A DNA stretch of 29,628 nucleotides, taken from positions 1-29,628 of the forward strand of contig JBBIST010000036.1 of NCBI GenBank assembly GCA_037441125.1, written 5' to 3'. The notes under the pieces are model-generated. The model ran no database searches. It saw only the letters and a list, made by a program, of their open reading frames with translations, and was not told where the DNA came from. A program made the position numbers and the translations under genes. Source of the DNA: JALHMQ01 sp037441125 (GTDB taxonomy: Bacteria > Pseudomonadota > Gammaproteobacteria > Burkholderiales > Burkholderiaceae_F). Position 1 is the first letter of the stretch; each line of letters opens with the position of its first letter. Shown here piece by piece: positions 1-6,812 of this stretch.

Positions 1-359
1 AGGCCGCGGCGATGCGCTGCCGCCAGTCGCGCGCCGCAGTCGGGGTCGGCGAGCGCGCGCGCATCCAGTTCGAGCAGCACGTTGCGCGGCGCACCCCAGG
101 CGGCGAGCGACTCGTCCGCTGCGCGCAGTTGCGGCGCCAGCAGCACCAGCGCGTGCGGCAGGGCGGTGCTGCCATCGCCGAAGCCGGCCAGCAGCGCGTC
201 GAGCAGCGCCGCCAGCGGTTCGCTGGCCGCGGCGTCGATCGCCAGGCGAAAGCCGATTGGCCGCTCGTCGCGGCCGAGCACCGGGCTCCAGCGCAGCGTC
301 GCTGTCTCGAGCGGCGGCGGCGCGGCTTCGCGGTCGGCGGCGGGGTTCAGTGCGATCAC
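1..359 (-). CDS. HDOD/EAL-like signal transduction protein, N-terminal part (truncated by window edge)
   Basis: Only the first ~119 codons are inside the window; the gene continues past base 1. The minus-strand frame reads as ordinary protein, while the plus-strand frames are Arg/Ala-rich shadows. The visible part contains 'PVLGRDERPIGFRLAI' followed later by 'NVLLELDARAL' and 'ARLAAAHRRG'. This order resembles the degenerate EAL half of YuxH/HDOD-type regulators, where 'PI.DR...GYELLFR' is followed by 'ERVVLEILE'. An in-frame stop at 402-404 forces a start downstream of it. GTG at 359-357, preceded by a weak GGAA, is the best candidate. The family call is by motif resemblance only, because the HDOD half is outside. 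It is divergent from the spermidine synthase-like gene at 585. Confidence 0.55.
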   Translation of the reverse strand, partial: MIALNPAADREAAPPPLETATLRWSPVLGRDERPIGFRLAIDAAASEPLAALLDALLAGFGDGSTALPHALVLLAPQLRAADESLAAWGAPRNVLLELDARALADPDCGARLAAAHRRG

Positions 360-584
360 CAGGGTTTCCGAGAGCCAGGGGTGCGGCCGCTGCCCGCTGC
401 GTCAGGCGATGCCTGGCCGCGCCGCGCGGCCGCACCCTGCACCAGGATTCGGCGCCGCGCGCGCGGCCTTGAGACGGTCATTCGGCGGAAAAGCGCGGCG
501 ATCGGTGCGTGAGACAATCGCCGCCCTCCGCCCGCCGCAGCGCCGCGTCCGAGGCGCCGCACCCCCTTCCCTGCCGGTCGACCC

Positions 585-2684
585 ATGTTCCTGTTCGCCT
601 CGACGATCCTGCTGTCGGCGTTCCTGCTGTTCCTCGTGCAGCCGATCATCGCCAAGCAGATCCTGCCCTGGTTCGGCGGCACTTCGGCGGTCTGGACCAC
701 GGCGCTGGTGTTCTTCCAGGTGCTGCTGCTGGCCGGCTACAGCTATTCGCACTGGATCACCGGCCGGCTCGCCGCGCGCACGCAGAGCAACCTGCACATC
801 GCGCTGCTGGTGGTGAGCCTGGCGTTCCTGCCGATCATCCCCAACCCGCTGCTTAAACCGGCCGGCGATGAAGACGCGGCGCTGCGCATCATCCTGCTGC
901 TGACGGCGACCATCGGCCTGCCCTACCTGCTGCTGGCGACCACCGGGCCGCTGCTGCAGAAGTGGATCGCGCCGCGCTTCGCGCACAAGTCGGTGTACCG
1001 GCTGTTCGCGCTCAGCAACTTCGGCTCGTTGATCGGCTTGCTCGCCTTCCCGCTCGTGATCGAGCCCTACGCCGCCTCGGTGCTGCAAAGCTGGGTGTGG
1101 AGCGGCGCCTATGCGGCGTTCGTGCTCACCTGCATCGCCTGCGCCTGGCAGGCGCGCCGGCCGATGCCGGCGGTGGCGGCATCTGCGCCGGCGGCGCACG
1201 GCGCCGCGCCGGCGGCCGCCGAACGTGCGCCGGGTCCGGCCGACTACGGCCTGTGGCTCGCACTGTCGGCGCTCGGATCGCTGATGCTGCTGGCGTCGAC
1301 CAGCCACATGACGCAGAACATCGCCAGCGTGCCGTTCCTGTGGGTGCTGCCGCTGACGCTGTACCTGCTCACCTTCGTGCTCGCCTTCGAGGGCCGCGGC
1401 GGCCGCGGCTGGTACGAGCGCAAGTGGCTGCTGCTGCCGGCGCTGATGCTGTTCGTCGCCATGAGCTGGGGACTGTCGGCCGAGCGCGGCGTGCTCGACG
1501 TCAGCATCGCGATTCCGCTCTACAGCGCCGGCATGTTCTTCGCGTGCCTGTTCTGCCACGGCGAACTGGCGCAGCGCAAGCCGGCGCCGCGCTACCTGAC
1601 CCACTTCTATCTGAGCCTGTCGGCCGGCGGCGCCGCGGGCGGCCTGCTGGTCGGGCTGGTGGCGCCGCGCGTGTTCGTCACCTACTACGAGCTGCCGCTG
1701 GCGCTGTTCGCGCTGGCGGCGCTGGCGGTGTGGCTCGCCTGGGAGCGCAAGGCGCTGCTCGGCACGGCGCTGATCGCCACCGCCGCCACCGCCTACTACG
1801 GCTTCAGCTACGTGCACTTCCTGAAAGACGAGATCATCGTCATGCAGCGCAACTTCTACGGCACCCTGCGCGTGCGCGAGGCCGGCAGCGGCGAGTACCA
1901 GGTGCGCCGCCTGCTGCACGGCGTGATCCTGCACGGCGAGCAGTTCACGCAGCCGCCGCGGCGCTACCAGCCGGGCACCTACTACGCGCCCAGCTCGGGC
2001 GTCGGGCTGACGCTCGAAGCCCTGCAGGCGCGGCAGACCGGGCTGCGCGTCGGCGTGGTCGGGCTCGGGGTGGGCACGCTGGCGGCCTACGGCCGCAACG
2101 GCGACACGATGCGCTTCTACGAACTCGACCCCGACGTGCTGGCGCTGGCGCGCAGCCACTTCAGCTTCCTGGCGGCGGCCGAAGCGCGCGGCACCGGGAT
2201 CGAGTTCGAGATCGGCGATGCGCGCCTGTCGCTCGAGCGCGAGCTGGCGCAGGGCGCGCCGCAAGGCTTCGACCTGCTGGTGGTCGACGCCTTCTCCAGC
2301 GACTCGATCCCGGTGCACCTGATCACGCGCGAGGCGATCGAGGTCTATGCGCGCCACCTGGCGCCGGGCGGCATCGTCGCGATCCACATCTCGAACCGCT
2401 TCCTCAACCTGCAGCCGGTGCTCGCCAACATCGCCGCCGCCACCGGCCTGGCGACGCGCCACGTCGCCGACTCGCCAGCTGACGAGGTGCTGGCCTCGAC
2501 CACCGACTGGGTGATGCTGGCCAAGGACGAGCGCCATCTGGCGATCGGCGCGCTCGCCGAGCGCGGCGTAGCGCTCGTGCCGGCGCCGCAGATGACGTTG
2601 TGGACCGACCAGTTCAACAACCTGCTCGACGTGCTCAAGACGCGGCCGTGGGACGGGGTGCAGGAGTGGCTGAAGTCGCAGTGA
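585..2684 (+). CDS. Fused membrane (MFS-like)/spermidine synthase-like protein
   Basis: 699 aa. The first ~410 residues are strongly hydrophobic with many predicted membrane segments, starting at the very N-terminus (FLFASTILLSAFLLFLVQP), so the protein is an inner-membrane protein. The C-terminal ~280 residues form a Rossmann methyltransferase-like domain of the spermidine synthase family. This has a glycine-rich loop near residue 493 (GLGVGTLA), an acidic 'YELDPD' near 512-517 and 'VVDAFSSDSIPVHL' near 567, matching the aminopropyltransferase active-site strand. The family is often annotated as fused MFS/spermidine synthase; its substrate is not established, so polyamine synthesis is an inference. 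The ATG at 585 begins at the first membrane segment and has no clear Shine-Dalgarno. It is probably monocistronic. Confidence 0.88.
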   Translation: MFLFASTILLSAFLLFLVQPIIAKQILPWFGGTSAVWTTALVFFQVLLLAGYSYSHWITGRLAARTQSNLHIALLVVSLAFLPIIPNPLLKPAGDEDAALRIILLLTATIGLPYLLLATTGPLLQKWIAPRFAHKSVYRLFALSNFGSLIGLLAFPLVIEPYAASVLQSWVWSGAYAAFVLTCIACAWQARRPMPAVAASAPAAHGAAPAAAERAPGPADYGLWLALSALGSLMLLASTSHMTQNIASVPFLWVLPLTLYLLTFVLAFEGRGGRGWYERKWLLLPALMLFVAMSWGLSAERGVLDVSIAIPLYSAGMFFACLFCHGELAQRKPAPRYLTHFYLSLSAGGAAGGLLVGLVAPRVFVTYYELPLALFALAALAVWLAWERKALLGTALIATAATAYYGFSYVHFLKDEIIVMQRNFYGTLRVREAGSGEYQVRRLLHGVILHGEQFTQPPRRYQPGTYYAPSSGVGLTLEALQARQTGLRVGVVGLGVGTLAAYGRNGDTMRFYELDPDVLALARSHFSFLAAAEARGTGIEFEIGDARLSLERELAQGAPQGFDLLVVDAFSSDSIPVHLITREAIEVYARHLAPGGIVAIHISNRFLNLQPVLANIAAATGLATRHVADSPADEVLASTTDWVMLAKDERHLAIGALAERGVALVPAPQMTLWTDQFNNLLDVLKTRPWDGVQEWLKSQ

Positions 2685-2699
2685 GGCGGGCGGCTCGGG

Positions 2700-2705
2700 C
2701 ATACT
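2700..2705 (+). promoter_or_regulatory. Putative -10 hexamer (CATACT) for the SET-DUF1993 unit
   Basis: CATACT in the context GGGCATACTGCGC lies 45 bases before the SET gene ATG, in DNA that is otherwise almost only G and C. The same GGGCATACTG string occurs on the minus strand upstream of the glutamate dehydrogenase. No convincing -35 is visible. Confidence 0.35.
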
Positions 2706-2750
2706 GCGCGCCCCGCCTGTCCGGGTCGATCGCGCTTCGCCTGCCATCGC

Positions 2751-3314
2751 ATGGCCTCCGCCAGCAAGACCACGCCTGACCGCAAACCGAAGATCGTCGT
2801 GCGCAGCTCGCGCATCCACGGCCGCGGCGTCTACGCCGGCCGGCCGTTGAGCAAGGGCGAGCGCGTGATCGAGTACAAGGGCGAGCTGATCACCTGGCGC
2901 GAGTGCGACCGGCGGCCGCCGTCCGACCCGGACGATCCGCACCACACCTTCTTCTTCTCGCTGTCCGACGGCAAGCACGTGATCGACGCCGCGGTCGGCG
3001 GCAACGCCGCCAAGTGGATCAACCACTGCTGCGAGCCGAACTGCGAGGCCGAGGAGGACGAAGACGACCGGCGCGTGTTCATCGTCGCCCGGCGCGACAT
3101 CGCCGCCGGCGAAGAGCTGAACTACGACTACGGACTGATCCTGGACGGTCGTATCGGCGCCCAGGACAGGAAGAACTACCAGTGCCGCTGCGGCGCGAAC
3201 AAATGCCGTGGCACGATGCTCGCCATCAAGCCCGGGCGCGGTAAGGCCAAGCGCGCGCCGGACAAGCCGGTGAAGCGGGCAGCCGGCAGGTTCAGCCACC
3301 AGGAGCTGCGATGA
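2751..3314 (+). CDS. SET domain-containing protein-lysine methyltransferase
   Basis: 187 aa, cytoplasmic. It has a compact SET domain: 'RIHGRGVYAG' near the N-terminus (SAM-binding start of the fold), 'NHCCEPN' at residues 91-97 (family NHSCxPN), and 'ELNYDY' at 122-127 (the pseudoknot/catalytic Tyr motif). A post-SET zinc motif C145-x-C147-x4-C152 follows; C94 of NHCC would be the fourth ligand. SET enzymes transfer methyl from S-adenosylmethionine to lysine; the bacterial substrate is unknown. The tail is basic (many K/R), suggesting contact with nucleic acid or an acidic partner. Its TGA overlaps the ATG of the next gene (ATGA at 3311-3314), so the two are translationally coupled. Confidence 0.9.
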   Translation: MASASKTTPDRKPKIVVRSSRIHGRGVYAGRPLSKGERVIEYKGELITWRECDRRPPSDPDDPHHTFFFSLSDGKHVIDAAVGGNAAKWINHCCEPNCEAEEDEDDRRVFIVARRDIAAGEELNYDYGLILDGRIGAQDRKNYQCRCGANKCRGTMLAIKPGRGKAKRAPDKPVKRAAGRFSHQELR

Positions 3315-3817
3315 GTCTTTCCGTTTACGCGATCACCGTGCCCGTGTTCGTGCGCGCCCTGACCAACCTGGCGGCGATCCTCGACAAGGCCGCCGCCCAC
3401 TGCGAGGCGAAGAAAATCGACCCGGCGGTGCTGATCGGCATGCGCCTGTATCCGGACATGCTGCCGCTCGCGCGCCAGGTGCGCATCGCCTGCGACTTCG
3501 CCAAGGGCGCGGTGGCGCGACTGGCCGGGCAAGAGGTGCCCAGGTGGGACGACAGCGAGGTCGGCTTCGCCGATCTGAAGGCGCGCATCGAGCGCACGAT
3601 CGAGTTCGTCTCGGCCTTCACGCCGGCGCAGCTCGACGCCGCCCCCGGACGCAGCGTGACGGTGACGATGCGCGGCGAAGACAAGACCTTCGAGGCGATG
3701 CACTACCTGCTCGCGATGGCGCTGCCCAACTTCTGGTTCCACACGACCACCGCCTACGCGATCCTGCGTCACGCCGGCGTCGAACTCGGCAAGCGCGACT
3801 TCATCGGAGCGCTGTGA
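3311..3817 (+). CDS. DUF1993 domain-containing protein
   Basis: 168 aa, soluble. The sequence matches the DUF1993 family along its length: the start 'MSLSVYAITVPVFVRALTNLAAILDKA', a central 'RLYPDMLPLARQVRIACDFAKGAVARL' and a C-terminal 'FWFHTTTAYAILRHAGVELGKRDFIG'. The fold is probably an all-helical four-helix bundle of the DinB-like type; no enzymatic function is established. It overlaps the upstream SET gene by four bases (ATGA), implying coupled translation and possibly a shared role. A GC-rich hairpin follows the stop codon. Confidence 0.85.
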   Translation: MSLSVYAITVPVFVRALTNLAAILDKAAAHCEAKKIDPAVLIGMRLYPDMLPLARQVRIACDFAKGAVARLAGQEVPRWDDSEVGFADLKARIERTIEFVSAFTPAQLDAAPGRSVTVTMRGEDKTFEAMHYLLAMALPNFWFHTTTAYAILRHAGVELGKRDFIGAL

Positions 3818-3823
3818 GCGCCG

Positions 3824-3846
3824 GCGCCGCCTGCCGCCGGCGGCGC
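3824..3846 (+). terminator. GC-rich hairpin after the DUF1993 gene (possible terminator)
   Basis: An 8-bp perfect stem, GCGCCGCC (3824-3831) pairing with GGCGGCGC (3839-3846), has a 7-base loop and lies a few bases after the DUF1993 stop. There is no T-tract, so it would be a weak intrinsic terminator. In DNA this GC-rich such stems also arise by chance. Confidence 0.25.
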
Positions 3847-3851
3847 ATACT
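3846..3851 (+). promoter_or_regulatory. Putative -10 hexamer (CATACT) upstream of the copper ATPase
   Basis: CATACT in the context GGCGCATACTCGGG lies 92 bases before the preferred ATG at 3944. It is the only such hexamer between the DUF1993 stop and the ATPase. No clear -35 and no CueR-type dyad is visible around it. Confidence 0.3.
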
Positions 3852-3943
3852 CGGGCATCGCGCCGCCTGACCGCCCCGGGCGCCGGCCGGACTCGCCGCC
3901 GGCGCTCCCAATGCCCGCGCGGCGCGGGTCGGAACCCACGACC

Positions 3944-6403
3944 ATGGACCAGGCCGCCCAGCGAACCCTTGCCGACACCGCGGCGCCGGCACGACTGCTG
4001 TTGCCGGTGCAGGGCATGAGCTGCGCCGCCTGTGTGGCGCACGTGGAAAAGGCGCTCGCCGCGGTGCCGGGCGTGCGCAAGGCGGCGGTCAATCTGGCTA
4101 CCGAGTCGGCCGCGGTCGAGGGCGAATCGCTCGATCTCGAGGCGCTGCGGCGCGCGGTCGATCGCGCCGGCTACCAGGTGCCGGCAGTCGTGCACCGGCT
4201 GCAGATCGAGGCCATGACCTGCGCCACCTGCGTCGGCCGCGTCGAGCAGGCGCTGGCGGCGGTGCCGGGCGTGATCGGCGCGCGCGTGAACCTGGCCAGC
4301 GAGACGGCGACCGTCGAGGCGCTGTCCACGCTCGATCGCGGCGCGCTACTGGAGGCGGTCGAACGCGCCGGCTACGGCGCGCGCTTCGCCTCGGCCGAGA
4401 CTGCGCCGCGCGCCGACCCGGCGGCCGCACTCGGCCGCGATGCGGCGCTGGCGTTGCTGCTGGCCGCGCCGCTGGTGGCGCCGATGCTGGTGGCGCCGTT
4501 CGGACTCGACTGGAAGCTGGCCGCCTGGCTGCAGTGGCTGCTCGCCACGCCGGTGCAGTTCTGGTTCGCGCGCCGCTTCTACGTCGCCGCCTGGAAGGCG
4601 GTGCGCGCCGGCGCCGGCAACATGGACCTGCTGGTGTCGCTCGGCACGCTCGCCGCCTACGGGCTGTCGCTGTACCTGTGGTGGGACGCGCACGCCGGCC
4701 ACGAGCCGCACCTGTACTTCGAGGCGGCGGCGGTGATCATCGCGCTCGTGCTGCTCGGCCGGTGGCTGGAGGCGCGCGCCAAGCATCAGACCTCGGAGGC
4801 GATCCGCCTGCTCGGCCGCCTGCGGCCGGCGCTGGCGCGCGTGCTGCGCGACGGCCGCGAAAGCGAAGTCGCCATCGAGCAGGTGCGCCGCGGCGATCTC
4901 GTGATCGCGCTTGCCGGCGAGCGGATCGCGGTCGACGGCGTGATCCGCGCCGGCGCCAGCGCGGTCGACGAGTCGATGCTCACCGGCGAGAGCTTGCCGG
5001 TCGACAAGGGCGCCGGCGACAAGGTGGTCGCCGGCGCGCTCAACAGCAGCGGCCGGCTCGAGATCGAGACCACGGCGATCGGCGCCGAAACGATGCTGGC
5101 GCAGATCATCCGCCTGGTCGAGGACGCGCAGGGCGCCAAGGCGCCGATCCAGCGCACGGTCGATCGCCTCGCTGCCGTGTTCGTGCCGGTGGTGCTGGCG
5201 GTGGCGCTCGCGACCGTGCTCGGTTGGCTCGCGGCCGGCGCTTCGTTCGAGACGGCGCTCGTCAGCGCCGTGAGCGTGCTCGTGATTGCCTGCCCGTGCG
5301 CGCTCGGTCTGGCCACTCCGGCGGCGATCATCGTCGGCACCGGCGTGGCGGCGCGGCGCGGCATCCTGATCAAGGACATCGAAGCGATCGAGATCGCGCG
5401 CGAGTTGCACGTGGTCGTGTTCGACAAGACCGGCACCCTGACCGAAGGCAAGCCGCGCCTGGTCGCGCTCGAGACCGTCGCCTTGCCGCGCGCACACGCG
5501 CTCGCCCTCGCCGTCGCCGCCAACACCGCCAGCACCCACCCCCTCGCCGACGCCCTCCGAAAATCGGGGTCAGATTCCGATTTTCTCGGGCCGGACGCCT
5601 CAGTCTCGAAATCGGAATCTGACCCCGATTTTCGGGCGGTGCAGGCGAAGACGGTGGCGGGGCGCGGGGTGGAGGCGGTGATCGACGGCGAACGGCACGT
5701 GTTCGGGCAGGCGCGCTGGATGGGCGAGCTGGGGGTCGATCTGGCGCCGCTGGCGACGCGCGCCGAGGCGCTGCAGGCCGACGGCCACACGGTGTCGTGG
5801 CTGGCGCGGCAGGGCGCGTCGGGATGGACGCTGATCGCGCTCTTCGCTTTTGCCGATCAGGCCAAGCCCGGGGCGCGTGCGGCGGTGGCGGCGTTGCACC
5901 GCGCCGGGCTGTCGACCGCGCTCGTGACCGGCGACAACGAAGGCGCGGCGCGGCGCGTGGCGCGCGAGCTCGGCATCGACGACGTGCGCGCGCAGGTGCT
6001 GCCGCAGGACAAGGCGCGTGCGGTGGCAGAGTTCAAGCAGGCCGGTGCGCGCGCGCGGCGCGTGGCGATGGTCGGCGACGGCATCAACGATGCACCGGCG
6101 CTGGCCGCCGCCGATCTCGGCATCGCCATGGGCACCGGCACCGACGTGGCGATCCACGCCGCCGGGGTGACGCTGATGCGCGGCGACCCGCGTCTGGTGG
6201 CCGAGGCGATCGCGATCTCGCGCGCGACCGTGACCAAGATCCGCCAGAACCTGTTCTGGGCCTTCGTCTACAACGTCGTCGGCATCCCGCTCGCCGCCTT
6301 CGGGCTGCTGACTCCGGTGGTGGCCGGCGCGGCGATGGCCTTCAGCAGCGTGTCGGTGGTGACGAACTCGCTGCTGCTCAAGCGCTTTCGCCTGCGCGAA
6401 TGA
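3944..6403 (+). CDS. copA: Cu(+)-translocating P-type ATPase (CopA-like) with an in-frame repeat insertion
   Basis: 819 aa from ATG 3944, which has GGAA nine bases upstream; an in-frame ATG at 3911 without a ribosome site is the alternative. Two heavy-metal-associated domains carry MSCAAC (25-30) and MTCATC (91-96). Then come eight membrane segments, TGES (347), the ion-site CPC (450-452), DKTGT with the phosphorylated Asp (~494), the N-domain HP (532-533) and GDGINDAP (~711). YN-x4-P (776) and MxxSS (798-802) are the Cu(+)-specific residues of the P1B-1 group, so the role is export of Cu(+) across the inner membrane. Residues ~538-564, between HP and the GRGV motif, are encoded by a perfect inverted repeat (see the repeat entry). 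This gives an acidic Ser/Asp-rich stretch that is unlike the rest of the protein. No copper regulator is adjacent. Confidence 0.93.
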   Translation: MDQAAQRTLADTAAPARLLLPVQGMSCAACVAHVEKALAAVPGVRKAAVNLATESAAVEGESLDLEALRRAVDRAGYQVPAVVHRLQIEAMTCATCVGRVEQALAAVPGVIGARVNLASETATVEALSTLDRGALLEAVERAGYGARFASAETAPRADPAAALGRDAALALLLAAPLVAPMLVAPFGLDWKLAAWLQWLLATPVQFWFARRFYVAAWKAVRAGAGNMDLLVSLGTLAAYGLSLYLWWDAHAGHEPHLYFEAAAVIIALVLLGRWLEARAKHQTSEAIRLLGRLRPALARVLRDGRESEVAIEQVRRGDLVIALAGERIAVDGVIRAGASAVDESMLTGESLPVDKGAGDKVVAGALNSSGRLEIETTAIGAETMLAQIIRLVEDAQGAKAPIQRTVDRLAAVFVPVVLAVALATVLGWLAAGASFETALVSAVSVLVIACPCALGLATPAAIIVGTGVAARRGILIKDIEAIEIARELHVVVFDKTGTLTEGKPRLVALETVALPRAHALALAVAANTASTHPLADALRKSGSDSDFLGPDASVSKSESDPDFRAVQAKTVAGRGVEAVIDGERHVFGQARWMGELGVDLAPLATRAEALQADGHTVSWLARQGASGWTLIALFAFADQAKPGARAAVAALHRAGLSTALVTGDNEGAARRVARELGIDDVRAQVLPQDKARAVAEFKQAGARARRVAMVGDGINDAPALAAADLGIAMGTGTDVAIHAAGVTLMRGDPRLVAEAIAISRATVTKIRQNLFWAFVYNVVGIPLAAFGLLTPVVAGAAMAFSSVSVVTNSLLLKRFRLRE
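5557..5635. repeat. REP/BIME-like perfect inverted repeat inside the copper ATPase gene
   Basis: Bases 5557-5583 are an exact reverse complement of 5609-5635 (27 bp arms), separated by a 25-base loop. Each arm is also a small hairpin: AAAATCGG (5560-5567) with CCGATTTT (5577-5584), and AAATCGG (5609-5615) with CCGATTT (5625-5631). The arms contain the core GGGGTCAGATTCC and are strikingly A/T-rich against the surrounding gene. Both arms read in frame as KSGSDSDF and KSESDPDF, so the ATPase frame stays open. Two inverted copies of a short palindrome is the layout of a REP doublet (BIME). From memory, GGGGTCAGA-type palindromes recur in proteobacterial genomes and are linked to RAYT transposases. 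No second copy was noticed in this window. Confidence 0.85.
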
Positions 6404-6424
6404 CGCCGCCGGCAGCCGCCGGCC

Positions 6425-6799
6425 TCAGGACGACGGTGCGCGCGGAGTGGCCGAGCGCCCGGCCTCTGCCAGCAGTTGCTCGAGCCGCCAGCGCAGCGCC
6501 TGCACCGCCAGATGGCGCGCCAGAACGATGAGCAGCGCCAGCGCCAGAACGAAGCCCAGCCAACCGGGCAGGCCGACGGCGCTGAACACCATCGCCGAGC
6601 CGAGCAGCGCCGCCCAGGCGATGAACTGGTTGCGCAACGCGTGCCGGCGCGGCGGCTGGTACTCGCACAACTGATCGACCAGTTGCCGGCGCTCGGCGTC
6701 GCTCAACGCCGGCACGCGCAGCACCTGCGCAATCACCCAGGCGCGCGAGACCACACCGACCGCGGTCGGCGTCAGGCGATCGCCAGGCGTGGGGCGCAT
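6425..6799 (-). CDS. Small membrane protein downstream of glutamate dehydrogenase, unknown function
   Basis: 124 aa from the ATG at 6799-6797, which begins 13 bases after the glutamate dehydrogenase stop, so the two probably share a transcript. The N-terminal half is soluble ('VVSRAWVIAQVLRVPALSDAERRQLVDQLCEYQPPRR'). Two adjacent hydrophobic segments follow (about residues 57-75 and 78-97, ending in 'LALALLIVLARHL'), then a charged tail. It looks like an integral protein with a helical hairpin. I do not recognise the family. A longer frame extending upstream to 6964 reads back through the dehydrogenase gene and is not used. Confidence 0.7.
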   Translation of the reverse strand: MRPTPGDRLTPTAVGVVSRAWVIAQVLRVPALSDAERRQLVDQLCEYQPPRRHALRNQFIAWAALLGSAMVFSAVGLPGWLGFVLALALLIVLARHLAVQALRWRLEQLLAEAGRSATPRAPSS

Positions 6800-6812
6800 G
6801 CGCGGGCTGCGG

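Noticed and set aside
402..3299. A 965-codon minus-strand frame across the spermidine synthase-like and SET genes
   Set aside because: Low-complexity composition and no recognisable motif; the plus-strand genes opposite it are well supported.
3839..3943. CueR-type operator upstream of the copper ATPase
   Set aside because: I looked for a MerR-family dyad around the putative -10 and found no convincing symmetric site or 19-20 base spacer.
5557..5635. CRISPR-like or insertion-sequence origin of the copper ATPase repeat
   Set aside because: There are only two inverted arms, no direct repeats with spacers, no target duplication seen and no transposase frame; a REP-type doublet fits better.
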